Positions 17,801-25,290 of a stretch of 64,000 nucleotides of DNA are shown in pieces (the first letter of the stretch is position 1; every line of letters begins with the position of its first letter). The position numbers and the translations under genes were made by a program. The DNA is taken from positions 1 to 64,000 of the forward strand of contig JAIPDI010000005.1 in NCBI GenBank assembly GCA_021737785.1, in the 5' to 3' direction. The DNA comes from Deltaproteobacteria bacterium. Lineage in GTDB: Bacteria; Desulfobacterota; DSM-4660; Desulfatiglandales; Desulfatiglandaceae. The notes below the pieces were generated by a model, which saw nothing but the letters and a program-made list of their open reading frames with translations, was not told the origin of the DNA and did no database searches.

Positions 17801-18369
17801 GCATTCCCGCAGACGGGACAAGCTCTTCAGCGATTACCGCGACCATAAGGGACAACTCAGGCAATCCGGTCCCGAGAGGAACTTCCGTTATATTTGACAC
17901 CAGTCTCGGAACCATTTCCACCCCCTCTGTGACCACCCCAAATGATTCAGGCGTGGTAACGGTTTCACTGATCGCCGGGAACACAGCAGGGATAGCGGTG
18001 GTAACGGCAACGGCGACAGTCGGCACGACTCCCCTTACCCAGTCAACAACGGTGACTATCGGTACTCCGATCATCTTACTGACCGCGGTCCCAAATAGCA
18101 TTGACGACGGGGGAACAACAACCCTCACAGCCACTGTTAGATTTGATGATGGGACACCGGTTCCAGGTGTCTTAGTGGAGTTTAGAAAAGCAGATGCCGG
18201 CGCCACGACATCGCTGGACCCAACAGTCAAGATGACTGACGCAGATGGGAAAGCAACAGTTACACTTACAGGCACTCTGACAGACCCAACAGCTGCTGGA
18301 TCAACGACAGTAACGGCTACCTACGGAACCGAAACGGCCAACGTTACCATTCCCATTACTGTGCCTTAA
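14875..18369 (+). CDS. large Ig-like (invasin/Big_1-type) surface lipoprotein
   Basis: 1164 residues. The signal peptide ends in LLLLASCGGGG, a standard lipobox, so it is lipid-anchored. The rest is about ten beta-sandwich repeats of the bacterial Ig-like Big_1/invasin kind, recognised by recurring units such as SIPADGVSSANIRATVRD (residues about 50-67), SIPADGTSSSAITATIRD (about 980-997) and SGVVTVSLIAGNTAG. Gly/Thr/Ser content is high and no catalytic motif is seen. A structural or adhesive role at the cell surface is likely. The ATG at 14875 has GGGAGGGG upstream. Repeat DNA before it and a possible cassette after it mark it as an accessory gene. Confidence 0.85.
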   Translation: MHKNGMFRTTLAGVALFSLLLLLASCGGGGDDSGGAAGTTGTITLVADVTSIPADGVSSANIRATVRDSAGNPVRHYTDVTFTTTLGRFENGSTSYTMQTQPPLDEKGWPDKSAPPTGIADAALIASTTAGTAKVTVSSSGVTQSINIQIVGGLVAEISLSASSGTVRSDNSDTTTITAKVLDVNNAALKDTTVSFRASDGTLSAPSAVTDENGEATVIFSAGNMDKGNRISTITATSGTVSRQILITVAGTTLGLQTDYTNLEIEAPVGSFGAANDTATLTITATDAGKNPIYNAHLTVSVDPSSTGNVLLSITGGYTDSKGELVVKVTGKAKGNVIVRVEGLGTTATQAYTVGITGEIFSITSPDQDPYDLQKGENLTVVVTAPTQTQVIFATTCGAWDGGISAVVTKAVANKEASAVLNSSDACVATVQVYDADNPNTSDSIKVNIFLPADAASRIYLQAGAYVVAKSTGGVSNTVALEALVRDDSFQIVPNVPVSFSIADSTGGGEFVSPPLAYTLEGTGKAEATFTSGSMSSGAQGVTVNAAVVGKPEVADSIRIVIGGTAASVVIGQSTSIESINSDTSYRLPMTAQVVDSNGNPVPDARISLQLWPKYYRTGVWIPETIGNTNCFPEVTNEYPNEDDTFPGTAFYRNLILDTGEDRNGDGQLTPSSSAAGSLPAEVVADSTGVASFDLIYPKSSAVWILAELTASTLVVGSETRSKTEFVLPYLQSDAQSCSLPDSPYNTSVPTMEIVVTATPDEVYPDEGLSTSSIRALVTQLDQPAPDGTRVSFAIVSGTGGFNSTLTLTEIFATTIAGQAGVTYYSGGRPGDVTIRATLADGTTATVDLKLTRGAGEPFNIDLQFFPPELSADGGDSQSYVRADVTDDEGFPVLDNTLITFAIIEGSGAFGSPFPTGLNEVTTLTTAGIASVIYYSGSTPGDVLIRAQADNGSFAEEVLALVEVIGSMTLTASPASIPADGTSSSAITATIRDNSGNPVPRGTSVIFDTSLGTISTPSVTTPNDSGVVTVSLIAGNTAGIAVVTATATVGTTPLTQSTTVTIGTPIILLTAVPNSIDDGGTTTLTATVRFDDGTPVPGVLVEFRKADAGATTSLDPTVKMTDADGKATVTLTGTLTDPTAAGSTTVTATYGTETANVTIPITVP

Positions 18370-18380
18370 GATACATTTGG

Positions 18381-18417
18381 GGGCATGGGGACGCTGTTCG
18401 GTTTTTGGGTTTTTCGC
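18381..18417. repeat. direct repeat, left copy, before the CopG-HicB pair
   Basis: GGGCATGGGGACGCTGTTCG followed by GTTTTTGGGTTTTTCGC. A similar copy (about 80% by eye) is at 18916-18951, on the other side of two antitoxin-like genes. Confidence 0.6.
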
Positions 18418-18461
18418 AGGTCAACGGTTGAAATAGGTGGCGCTAATGGAGAGATGCATAA

Positions 18462-18626
18462 ATGGAAAAGGTACTTCCACAAATAGATTCCATACAGGAA
18501 CTGGCCAGATTCTGGGATACCCATGACCTGGCTGATTTCGAGGATCAATTGGAAGAGGTCCGTGAGAGCGTTTTCAAACGTAGCACGAGGAACGTGTCAC
18601 GCGATCTTGAAATCTGCCGGAATTAA
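18462..18626 (+). CDS. small CopG/BrnA-like antitoxin-type protein
   Basis: A 54-residue open frame found by reading the sequence: ATG at 18462, GGAGAG 8-13 bases upstream. It contains IQELARFWDTHDLADFEDQL, the segment typical of short CopG-type antitoxins of the ELAxFWDTHDxTDF kind, and ends ESVFKRSTRNVSRDLEICRN. The usual RHH-forming C-terminal part is short or missing, so it may be shortened. No toxin gene of BrnT or RelE type is next to it; the following gene is a HicB-like protein. Confidence 0.65.
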   Translation: MEKVLPQIDSIQELARFWDTHDLADFEDQLEEVRESVFKRSTRNVSRDLEICRN

Positions 18627-18647
18627 GGCACAGGGGAGAAAACAATC

Positions 18648-18911
18648 ATGATTGAATTGCCATATTCCCTAATAATTGAAGCCACGGAAGAGCCTGATTA
18701 CTTTGGATTCTATTCCCCTGATCTTGAGGGGTTCACGGGTATAGGCCATTCTGTTGAGGACTGCATTTACAAAGCCAAGTGGGGGATGAAAGAACATGTA
18801 GAACTCTTGTCTCAGCAAAAGCTGCCGGTTCCCATGAAGAACCCCAATCCGAAAATTCTTGTTCAAAATGAAAAAGACCCTGAGCAATGGGGAAGGCTGG
18901 CGAGTGGCTAA
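18648..18911 (+). CDS. HicB-like antitoxin-family protein
   Basis: 87 residues. The fold is the partial RNase-H-like HicB domain: YSLIIEATEEPDYFGFYSPD and LEGFTGIGHSVEDCIYKAKW. In HicAB systems a small HicA RNA-cleaving toxin sits upstream; none is visible here, and the neighbour is a CopG-like protein. The C-terminus lacks an obvious DNA-binding domain. Either an orphan antitoxin or a stand-alone HicB-fold protein. The gene follows the CopG-like gene by 21 bases with GGGAGAAAACA upstream. Confidence 0.8.
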   Translation: MIELPYSLIIEATEEPDYFGFYSPDLEGFTGIGHSVEDCIYKAKWGMKEHVELLSQQKLPVPMKNPNPKILVQNEKDPEQWGRLASG

Positions 18912-18915
18912 ATGG

Positions 18916-18951
18916 GCGCATGGGCACGGTGTTCGGTTTTTAGGGTTGTCG
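18916..18951. repeat. direct repeat, right copy, after the CopG-HicB pair
   Basis: GCGCATGGGCACGGTGTTCG then GTTTTTAGGGTTGTCG. Pairs with 18381-18417 in the same orientation; together they bracket the two antitoxin-like genes. Confidence 0.6.
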
Positions 18952-19037
18952 GCGTTCCGAGTCGGAATTCGTGGTTTGGACGCCACTCAGACAGGGGAGC
19001 GGAGCAGGTTGGCGGTTTTGATGAGAAGGACGATTCG

Positions 19038-21149
19038 ATGTTGAGCAACGCCCATAGGAAGCATATCCGCTTTTGTTTTACGGCCTGGCTGTTCCTCCTG
19101 GTCTTGGTCTTCATTGTGCCGGCGATCCCCCTGGCTGAGGAAAAGACGCCTCCCTATTATCCGGAAGGATACCGGGGCAAGAGCGGATCCGATGTCGATA
19201 TTCCAATAAAGGATTTCCCCTCCCTTTTCAAAAAAGCCCCGGCCACATCCGGGACCGATAAGAAGCCATCCCCTCAATATCGGGAAGCGCGGCCCGAGAG
19301 TCCCGTACTGTCAGCGAAGCCGGATATCGAAGACTCGGGGCTCCGGCCGCCGGGAATCGATGAGGGGACCTTTCAAACGCAGGAATATGTGGTGCAGGAA
19401 GGGGATTGGCTGGTCAAGATCCTTCGGGAAAAAGGGCTGATCAAGGATCAGAATCTGCCTGAACTCCTCTCCCTGCTGAGAAAGCTCAATTCCTCCCTCC
19501 GCAGTCTGGATATGATCCAGCCGGGTGAAAAGATCGTTATCCTGGTAAAAGTAGTCCCGGGCAGTGAATCAGAGGAGGAGACCCCGCGGGATCTAAAATA
19601 TGAGACATACCGGGTCAAGCGGGGCGATATCCTGAGCCGGGTGGCCATGCGCCGGTACAATATTTCAAAGGAACAGTTCAGCCGCGAGTACCTGAAACTT
19701 TTTATGGAGAGCAACCCCTCCATCAAGGACCCGGACAAGCTGTTGGTCGGACAGGTGATCAGGCTCCCCCTCTACCCGGCAACCCCCATTGATATTGCGA
19801 AGAAGCCGCCTGTGATGCGGGACCTGGAAAAATCCCCCCACGGACGAGTGGCCCTGAAGGCGCCGGCCATGCCCGAACGCGTCCAGCCCCCCCGACCCAG
19901 GCCGCCGTTACCGCCCAAGACGCCGCCTCCCCCGCCTGCGCCGGTCAAGGTCAGGCCGGCGCCGGACGTGAAGGACACGCCCCCGCCTCCCCAATCCTGG
20001 CCCGCCTCTTTGAAACCGGTGACACCGGCACGGATAGACGACAGTGTCCGTCCAGGGAGAGGCGGTCAGGCCACCATCATCATCACGGACGGTCTGGGTA
20101 CGGTGATTTCGAGGATGGGGGAGGAGTGGGTCAATTCAGGGGAGCATTTTATCCCCATGGCCTCGGGCGGGCACATTAACCTGGATGCACAATCGTATCC
20201 GATTGTCCGCCTTCAGCAGGGGATCACGGTGATTGTGGATGTTCACAGCGCGCTTCCGCAGAAAATGTCCAGGGTGCTGGAATCGACCTGGGCGAATTAC
20301 CGGGTGGTGCGGCTCTCCCCCAGTGATGACCTGCGTTCGGCGCTGGATAAGATATTGAATGCCTTCAGCTACCCCAAGGCCTTTAAAAAGGGCGATCCCC
20401 TGACACTGGGGGGGGCCGTCCCGGTCAGCATTACCGGAGATTGGATCATTACGCCGCCTCAAACCCGTTCAGGGAAAGGTCCGAAGTATGTGGTTATAAA
20501 CCTCATGGAGGGGCAAAGCCGGGGTCTCCCCCGAACCATCAAGAACTACCTGAAGCTGCTGGGGGTGGAGGTCATTGAATATCCCCAGCCCGAGGAAGGG
20601 CCTTCAGACGGAGGGGCGCCGGCCTCAACCGCCCGGACCGCGGAAGATCCTGCGGCATTGATCGCGGCGGTGTTGAACCTGATGGCCCAGCCGTTTACCA
20701 GCCAGAAGAATATCCCGGCCTATGCGACCCGCAATGAGGATTTCAAATTCACGGTCAAGGCGGATTTTTATCTGGAAATCAGGGGACGCCGGCACATCAT
20801 CGATCTGGGAGGGCTGGGTCCGGATGTGGTTTCCCTTTTGAAGGACAACGGCGTCTCGGTCCTCTCCCTGGCGCAAAATAAGGACCCGGCCGACATGGTG
20901 TCAAAGGTTCTCGAATTCCTGAATGTGCACTTCGATCGCGGTCCCCATGTGTTCATGGCCAAAAAGGAAGACATGTCCAGAAACGTCAAGCTGACCCTTT
21001 CAGGAATCACCTTTCATGACCACAAGGGCAATTCCGTGCTCGTGACGTCGGTGGATCTCCCGCCTGAGATTGTCTCATTCCTGTCACAGAGAGGGTACAA
21101 TATCCTGGTCCTTTCGCCCTTAGCGCCTTCGGGTGCAGGGAGCGCCTGA
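19038..21149 (+). CDS. exported LysM-domain protein
   Basis: 703 residues from the ATG at 19038, where AAGGA lies upstream and a signal peptide begins (AWLFLLVLVFIVPAIPLAEE). Two LysM-type peptidoglycan-binding domains are visible: EYVVQEGDWLVKILREKG (about residues 115-170) and TYRVKRGDILSRVAMRRYNI (about 195-255). A Pro-rich linker (about 270-345, with runs such as PPKTPPPPPAP) follows. The C-terminal half (about 355-700) has no family I recognise; it has alternating beta-like segments. The open frame extends 42 codons upstream, but that part covers the direct repeat. A periplasmic cell-wall-bound protein is likely. Confidence 0.75.
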   Translation: MLSNAHRKHIRFCFTAWLFLLVLVFIVPAIPLAEEKTPPYYPEGYRGKSGSDVDIPIKDFPSLFKKAPATSGTDKKPSPQYREARPESPVLSAKPDIEDSGLRPPGIDEGTFQTQEYVVQEGDWLVKILREKGLIKDQNLPELLSLLRKLNSSLRSLDMIQPGEKIVILVKVVPGSESEEETPRDLKYETYRVKRGDILSRVAMRRYNISKEQFSREYLKLFMESNPSIKDPDKLLVGQVIRLPLYPATPIDIAKKPPVMRDLEKSPHGRVALKAPAMPERVQPPRPRPPLPPKTPPPPPAPVKVRPAPDVKDTPPPPQSWPASLKPVTPARIDDSVRPGRGGQATIIITDGLGTVISRMGEEWVNSGEHFIPMASGGHINLDAQSYPIVRLQQGITVIVDVHSALPQKMSRVLESTWANYRVVRLSPSDDLRSALDKILNAFSYPKAFKKGDPLTLGGAVPVSITGDWIITPPQTRSGKGPKYVVINLMEGQSRGLPRTIKNYLKLLGVEVIEYPQPEEGPSDGGAPASTARTAEDPAALIAAVLNLMAQPFTSQKNIPAYATRNEDFKFTVKADFYLEIRGRRHIIDLGGLGPDVVSLLKDNGVSVLSLAQNKDPADMVSKVLEFLNVHFDRGPHVFMAKKEDMSRNVKLTLSGITFHDHKGNSVLVTSVDLPPEIVSFLSQRGYNILVLSPLAPSGAGSA

Positions 21150-21171
21150 AAACCGTTGGGAAATGAATATT

Positions 21172-21316
21172 GATGGTCTCGTAAAAAGTCAGGAAATGCC
21201 ATTTTTCGTCATTCCGGCGAATGCCGGAATCCAGTCCCGCAACAGCGGGATTCAATCAGTTACAAAACCTCTGGACCCCGTTTTTCAACGGGGTGACGAC
21301 TTTTTACGAGACCATC
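21172..21316. mobile_element. MITE-like palindromic element, copy 1
   Basis: The 19-base ends GATGGTCTCGTAAAAAGTC (21172-21190) and GACTTTTTACGAGACCATC (21298-21316) are exact reverse complements. The inside contains ATTCCGGCGAATGCCGGAAT and CCCCGTTTTTCAACGGGG hairpins. There is no open frame. A second copy is at 25651-25783. It is probably a non-autonomous element. Confidence 0.75.
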
Positions 21317-21331
21317 AACAATGAAGAATGA

Positions 21332-22162
21332 ATGGTGAAAAACATCGGCAACATGAAACGGCATGTCATCGCCTTGATCGCGCTCCTGGGGCTTTTCTCC
21401 CTGATTGCAGGGGACGGATGGGCCAAAAAGGTCTACATCTGGCGGGACAGTGACGGACAAGCCCATTTTTCCGACACCCCTCCGGGCCCTGAGGAGAGCG
21501 GCGGTGAGGTGGAGGAAAGAAGATTCAAGGAGGCGCCCCCCACGGAAGAAACCGCCCCGGTGGTTGCCAGGAGCCCGATTGAACACGCGGTCCAGTGCAC
21601 CTTCAGGATCAAAAACAAGAAAGGCGGGGCATCGGGGTTTTTCATCGACGACAAGGGTCTGGCCGTGACGGCAAGACATGTGGTCCAGTCCGCCACGTAC
21701 AGTATGGAGGCTGAAGTCCCAGGCCATAGCCGGAAATACAGGGTTCGGATTCTGAAAAAGAGCCGCCATCACGACCTTGCGCTTCTCCGGGTCGCGATAG
21801 ACCGGCCGACCCCCTATCTTGAGATCAGAGATCCCCATACACTTAAGCCCGGCGAGGAACTCTGGGCAATCGGCAACCCCCTGCTGGCGTTTAAGGAAAC
21901 CGTTACCAAGGGAAATTTCAGCCGGATGTTTCCGGAGGAGGACTGGAAGAAAGAAGCAAAGATGAAACTCCCTCCTCATAAATTCAGGGGGGATCAGGTG
22001 CAGTTTTCCACGCCGGTGATTCCGGGCAACAGCGGGGGGCCGGTGGTGGACCGGGACGGCAAAGTCGTAGGGGTGGTAAGCTTCGGGTTTCCCAATACGC
22101 CCATCAATTTTGCAGCGCCGAGTTCATATATTCAAACGGAATTCGAGTCCTACCTGAAATAA
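21332..22162 (+). CDS. exported trypsin-like serine protease with DUF4124 domain
   Basis: 276 residues. After a signal peptide (HVIALIALLGLFSLIAGDGWA) comes a short DUF4124-type domain (VYIWRDSDGQAHFSDTPP). A chymotrypsin-fold domain follows with a complete triad: His116 (TARHVV), Asp148 (HHDLALLRV) and Ser234 (GNSGGPVVD). There is no PDZ domain, so it is shorter than DegP/DegS. It acts in the periplasm, likely in protein quality control or processing; the substrate is unknown. Two in-frame ATGs exist (21332 and 21353); the second starts right at the signal peptide but lacks a ribosome site. Confidence 0.85.
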   Translation: MVKNIGNMKRHVIALIALLGLFSLIAGDGWAKKVYIWRDSDGQAHFSDTPPGPEESGGEVEERRFKEAPPTEETAPVVARSPIEHAVQCTFRIKNKKGGASGFFIDDKGLAVTARHVVQSATYSMEAEVPGHSRKYRVRILKKSRHHDLALLRVAIDRPTPYLEIRDPHTLKPGEELWAIGNPLLAFKETVTKGNFSRMFPEEDWKKEAKMKLPPHKFRGDQVQFSTPVIPGNSGGPVVDRDGKVVGVVSFGFPNTPINFAAPSSYIQTEFESYLK

Positions 22163-22172
22163 GTTACAGCTG

Positions 22173-22224
22173 AAAGCTGAAAGCAAGAAGCTGAAAGCAG
22201 GTGTGCCTCCTTGCTTTGAGCTTT
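22173..22224. terminator. possible bidirectional terminator between convergent genes
   Basis: AAAGCTGAAAGCAAG (22173-22187) pairs with CTTGCTTTGAGCTTT (22210-22224), 14 of 15 positions, between the convergent protease and HAD genes. There is no clean T-run, and the sequence is also part of a short-period repeat. Confidence 0.35.
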
Positions 22225-22242
22225 AAACTTTGAGCTTTTAAG

Positions 22243-22881
22243 CTATTGCTGCTCGATTTCTGCCAGGACCTTTTCCACTTCGGCCATGTTTCCGGCGCTT
22301 AAGGCTGCTTCCAGATTTCCGTTCCCATAGGCGATAAAATGGACCCCGGCGGCCCTGGCGGTTTCAAGATCGATGGGTGAATCGCCGATGTAGACCGCCT
22401 GATCCGGGCCCAGGTCAAAAAAATCGAGGATTTTGTGAATCGATTCCGGGTGAGGCTTGGGATTCTCCACATCCAGGGACGATACCACCATATCAAAAAA
22501 CCCGCTCAGGCTGTTTTGATCCAACACATCCATGATGGTGTTGCTGCGGTTGGTGGCCACGGCCAGCCGTACCCTGGGCCTGAGATGGATGAGGAGCTCT
22601 TTCAGGCCGGGTTCCATGACCATATCCTTGATAAAGGGCGAATAGTCCATCTGCAACCGGTAGGCCTGGGCCTCCTCAGTGAACGGCGTCCCCTGGAAAA
22701 TATGGCGGACCGACTTCTCCGCCGTGTTCATATGCACGTAATCCGTCTGGTCTTCCGCCATGAGCGGGAGGCCGTAGCGCTCCAGGAGGTGGTTATAAAA
22801 ATTGATATTGGCCTGACGTGAGTCGAACATGACCCCGTCGCAGTCAAAGATCACCGCAGATATTTTTTTTATGTTGGTCAT
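22243..22881 (-). CDS. HAD-superfamily hydrolase (phosphoglycolate-phosphatase-like)
   Basis: A 212-residue cytoplasmic phosphatase with all four HAD motifs: I, FDCDGVMFDS (the first Asp forms the phospho-intermediate); II, AVATNRS; III, Lys of NPKPHPE; IV, IGDSPIDLETA. The alpha-helical cap between motifs I and II is of the Gph/PpaX type. The substrate cannot be told from sequence. The ATG at 22881 is preferred to a TTG three codons upstream; neither has a strong ribosome site. Confidence 0.87.
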   Translation of the reverse strand: MTNIKKISAVIFDCDGVMFDSRQANINFYNHLLERYGLPLMAEDQTDYVHMNTAEKSVRHIFQGTPFTEEAQAYRLQMDYSPFIKDMVMEPGLKELLIHLRPRVRLAVATNRSNTIMDVLDQNSLSGFFDMVVSSLDVENPKPHPESIHKILDFFDLGPDQAVYIGDSPIDLETARAAGVHFIAYGNGNLEAALSAGNMAEVEKVLAEIEQQ

Positions 22882-22954
22882 GGAAGTCAAGAAAACCTCG
22901 TGCCGGGGCCATACCGCATCCTTCCATATCCTGTGGTTGTGGAGGGGAGATATA

Positions 22955-23227
22955 TCAACCCGTGCTGTTAAAAAATCCTATGATGGCAAGGATTATGATG
23001 ACTAAACCGAATCCGAGATAACTGAGGGTGAAGGGATTCATCTGGAATACATTGGTCGCGAAGACCTCTTCCCGATTGAGAAAATACACCCAATAGAAGA
23101 TGAAGAGGTAATTGACGAGCAGTGCCAGTTTTGCTTTGCCGATGAAAAATATCAGCGAGCACAAGACCAGCAGCAAGCTCATCTGAAAGAGGGGTATCGA
23201 TAATTCGATCGCATACAGGGTGTCCAT
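22955..23227 (-). CDS. small three-span membrane protein of unknown function
   Basis: 90 residues with three hydrophobic helices (about 10-28, 32-50 and 65-87). The sequence is rich in Leu/Ile/Phe, with NREEVFATNVFQMNPF in the loop before the last span. A strong ribosome site (AGGAGGGTC) precedes the ATG at 23227. I do not recognise a family. It follows the PagL-like gene on the same strand by 39 bases, so they may be co-transcribed and both act in the envelope. Confidence 0.7.
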   Translation of the reverse strand: MDTLYAIELSIPLFQMSLLLVLCSLIFFIGKAKLALLVNYLFIFYWVYFLNREEVFATNVFQMNPFTLSYLGFGLVIIILAIIGFFNSTG

Positions 23228-23266
23228 GACCCTCCTTTCATATGCGCTTGGCTGATGACGCCGGGA

Positions 23267-23965
23267 CTATTCCGAGGGGACTTGCCACTGCCAAAGTCCA
23301 TCAAAAAAATAGGTGATCCCCACAAATCCACCCACGGCATTGATGCCGGAATTGCGTTCCGCCATGTCCGCATTGGAAATGTGTTGAATCATCCCCTCCA
23401 CGTCAAGTGCCCATTTGTCGGAAATCATATAGTGCAATCCCACGCTGGCCTGGGGGGTGAATTCGATGGCCTGGCCGATGGCATTCTGGGATTGGTCCTT
23501 ATATGCGTCATTGTATATGATCCCGGCGCCCGCCTGGAGATAGGGAATCACTTTCCAATCCGGCTGGACGAAGTTGTACCGGACCAGGGCGGTTACCCCG
23601 CCCATATAATTTCCAAAACCCTTGAAGATAATGGAATTGGTGACTTCAAAAATGCCTTCCCAGTTTCCTCTCAGGAAGCAATCCTGCGGCCCGGGATCGG
23701 TAAACATAACCCCCAGCCGCAGGTTGGTCTGGGCATAGTTGAAGACAGGGGTGCCATCCGGGACGTTCGTCAGAGAAAACAGGGCCCCGGAAACGAGTTG
23801 AAGCGAAAGGCGCCCCTTGGCATAAACGTCGTTTTCCGAATGCGCCGCTGTCTCCGGGACCGGTTCGGCCCATGCAGAAGAAGACCATCCAAGCAGTATT
23901 GCGAAACAGAAGAAGAGAGGGGTGAATTTCAGTCCGGACAGTACGCGAATCATTGGATTATGCAT
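23267..23965 (-). CDS. acyloxyacyl hydrolase / lipid A 3-O-deacylase (PagL-like)
   Basis: 232 residues with a signal peptide ending SSSAWA. It is an eight-stranded outer-membrane beta-barrel of the PagL family, with alternating amphipathic strands and a C-terminal aromatic strand (VGITYFF). The catalytic His-x-Ser pair is in HISNADMAERNSGIN (His195, Ser197). The position of the third PagL residue (Glu, 14 after His) is Asn here, a change I also expect in other members of the broader acyloxyacyl hydrolase family. It would trim ester-linked acyl chains from lipid A in the outer membrane. GAGGT lies upstream of the ATG. Confidence 0.8.
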   Translation of the reverse strand: MHNPMIRVLSGLKFTPLFFCFAILLGWSSSAWAEPVPETAAHSENDVYAKGRLSLQLVSGALFSLTNVPDGTPVFNYAQTNLRLGVMFTDPGPQDCFLRGNWEGIFEVTNSIIFKGFGNYMGGVTALVRYNFVQPDWKVIPYLQAGAGIIYNDAYKDQSQNAIGQAIEFTPQASVGLHYMISDKWALDVEGMIQHISNADMAERNSGINAVGGFVGITYFFDGLWQWQVPSE

Positions 23966-24194
23966 GTTCGATACCTCGTCAGGTGTCGGTACAGCAAGTG
24001 AACGTGAGCAGCGGTCAGGATTTAACGGTGAGTATAAGCAGCTGCCGCTTGTGTGTCAAACACAAAAGGGTGTGAGGCGTATCGGGCGATTATTCATTTG
24101 TGCTTGAGAGCGATTGAATTTAATGATAATACCCCAGGAGTTGGACGGCCCGGCGTCCGGTTCAGGATTGGATACTTCAGGCAAAGGAGACAAT

Positions 24195-24251
24195 ATGATA
24201 ACGAATATAGATACAAATGTCATTGTCTCCGCAATCCAGCGAACCCAATAA
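24195..24251 (+). pseudogene. remnant of a PIN-domain (VapC-type) toxin gene, first 18 codons
   Basis: After an excellent ribosome site (AAAGGAGACAAT), ATG at 24195 opens MITNIDTNVIVSAIQRTQ and then a stop. The IDTNVIVSAI segment is the classic N-terminus of PIN ribonucleases, with the first catalytic Asp. Everything after codon 18 is gone; the 3' end of the CPBP protease gene begins 2 bases later on the other strand. No antitoxin gene is visible upstream. Confidence 0.6.
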
Positions 24252-24253
24252 AC

Positions 24254-24937
24254 TCAGGGAGCCCAGCCCTGCTGGCTTATAAGTGAGAGGCCGAAAATAG
24301 CCGTGTTGCCCAGGGAGTGGAGGGTGATGGGGACCATGAGGTTTTTTTCAACCTCGTAGGCCAGGGCAAAGAGGAGGCCCCCCACCACCTGGGTGATCGG
24401 AATGGCCGGGAAGACCGGGTGTGCCAGGACAAATGCGAGGGTGCTCAACAGGATGGCCGCCACGGCCCCCCACCGCCTGAAATACCCGTAGAGGACGCCT
24501 CGGAAAAAGAGTTCTTCCGTGACCGGAGCGATGAGTCCTCCCACAATAAAAAAGAGGAGGATATGGCCGGGACGGGCCGGGAGGGGGGTATGTATCAAGG
24601 AGAGAGGGTGGATGCCCGCGACATAGAGGAGGGCCCCTGCCAGTAAAACAAGAAGCCCGAAACCCCCAGTCCAGAGGAGTCCCCTTCTGAGTCCCGGAAC
24701 CAATTCTTTCAGAGACAATCCAATGGGCCTCAGTCTTTTATGCCGGACAAAAACAATCAGGGTGATGAGACCGGCCTGCAACAGGCGCACCCCTCCGAGA
24801 ACCACCATGGGTGGGACGGTCTTTCCCTGTAATTCCAGCCTCGTACCGGCTTCCACGGCAATGACCGCCCCGAGACAGAGGGCCAGGGTCTTCATCTGGA
24901 TTCCGGCTGATTCCCCTCGGTCGTTCTTCGATGTCAT
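24254..24937 (-). CDS. CPBP-family intramembrane metalloprotease (CAAX/Abi type)
   Basis: A 227-residue inner-membrane protein with about six to seven spans. The active-site signature is EELFFRGVLYGYFRR (Glu-Glu with Arg), followed by a conserved His in VLAHPVFP and a further polar motif near HSLGNTAIFG. In bacteria this family is linked to bacteriocin self-immunity and protein processing; in yeast the relative Rce1 cleaves prenylated CAAX ends. The substrate is unknown. Its ATG overlaps the mazF stop by 4 bases (ATGA), so it is translated as part of a mazE-mazF-CPBP operon, an unusual pairing. Confidence 0.85.
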   Translation of the reverse strand: MTSKNDRGESAGIQMKTLALCLGAVIAVEAGTRLELQGKTVPPMVVLGGVRLLQAGLITLIVFVRHKRLRPIGLSLKELVPGLRRGLLWTGGFGLLVLLAGALLYVAGIHPLSLIHTPLPARPGHILLFFIVGGLIAPVTEELFFRGVLYGYFRRWGAVAAILLSTLAFVLAHPVFPAIPITQVVGGLLFALAYEVEKNLMVPITLHSLGNTAIFGLSLISQQGWAP

Positions 24938-25290
24938 CCTTCGACCAAGCTAATGACGTCCCTGCAGCCCCGGATAATCTCCTCAGCATCCTGCCGGTTC
25001 AAGGTACCGATCTTTTCAAGGAGTCGCCCCTTATCCACCGTGGCCATTTGACTCACCACGGCAACGCTTGCCCTGGGGAGATTCCCGGCCCCCTTGTTGA
25101 GGCGCACGTTTCCGGGGACCTCAGCCAGTTTCAGTTTGGACGTCAGGAGGGCAACCACGGTCGTCCGGATATGACTTCGGTTCAGCAGATCATTTTGAAT
25201 CACCACCGCGGGCCGTTTCCCGGCCGGCCCGGAATCGGATGCAGGACCGAATCGGACCCAGTAGACGTCTCCCTGATTCGGCGTTACCAC
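24934..25290 (-). CDS. mazF: MazF/PemK-type mRNA interferase toxin
   Basis: 118 residues of the PemK/MazF SH3-like fold: QGDVYWVRFGPASDSGPAGK at the N-terminus, RPAVVIQNDLLNRS, then TTVVALLTS, and VVSQMATVDKGRLLEKIG near the C-terminus. The conserved Arg of KRPAVV and the Thr/Ser of the S-Q-(x)n-D loop, used for RNA cleavage, are present. It cuts mRNA at short specific sites when free of its antitoxin. The start is a GTG overlapping the last codons of the antitoxin by 7 bases, the typical coupled arrangement. Confidence 0.92.
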   Translation of the reverse strand: MVTPNQGDVYWVRFGPASDSGPAGKRPAVVIQNDLLNRSHIRTTVVALLTSKLKLAEVPGNVRLNKGAGNLPRASVAVVSQMATVDKGRLLEKIGTLNRQDAEEIIRGCRDVISLVEG

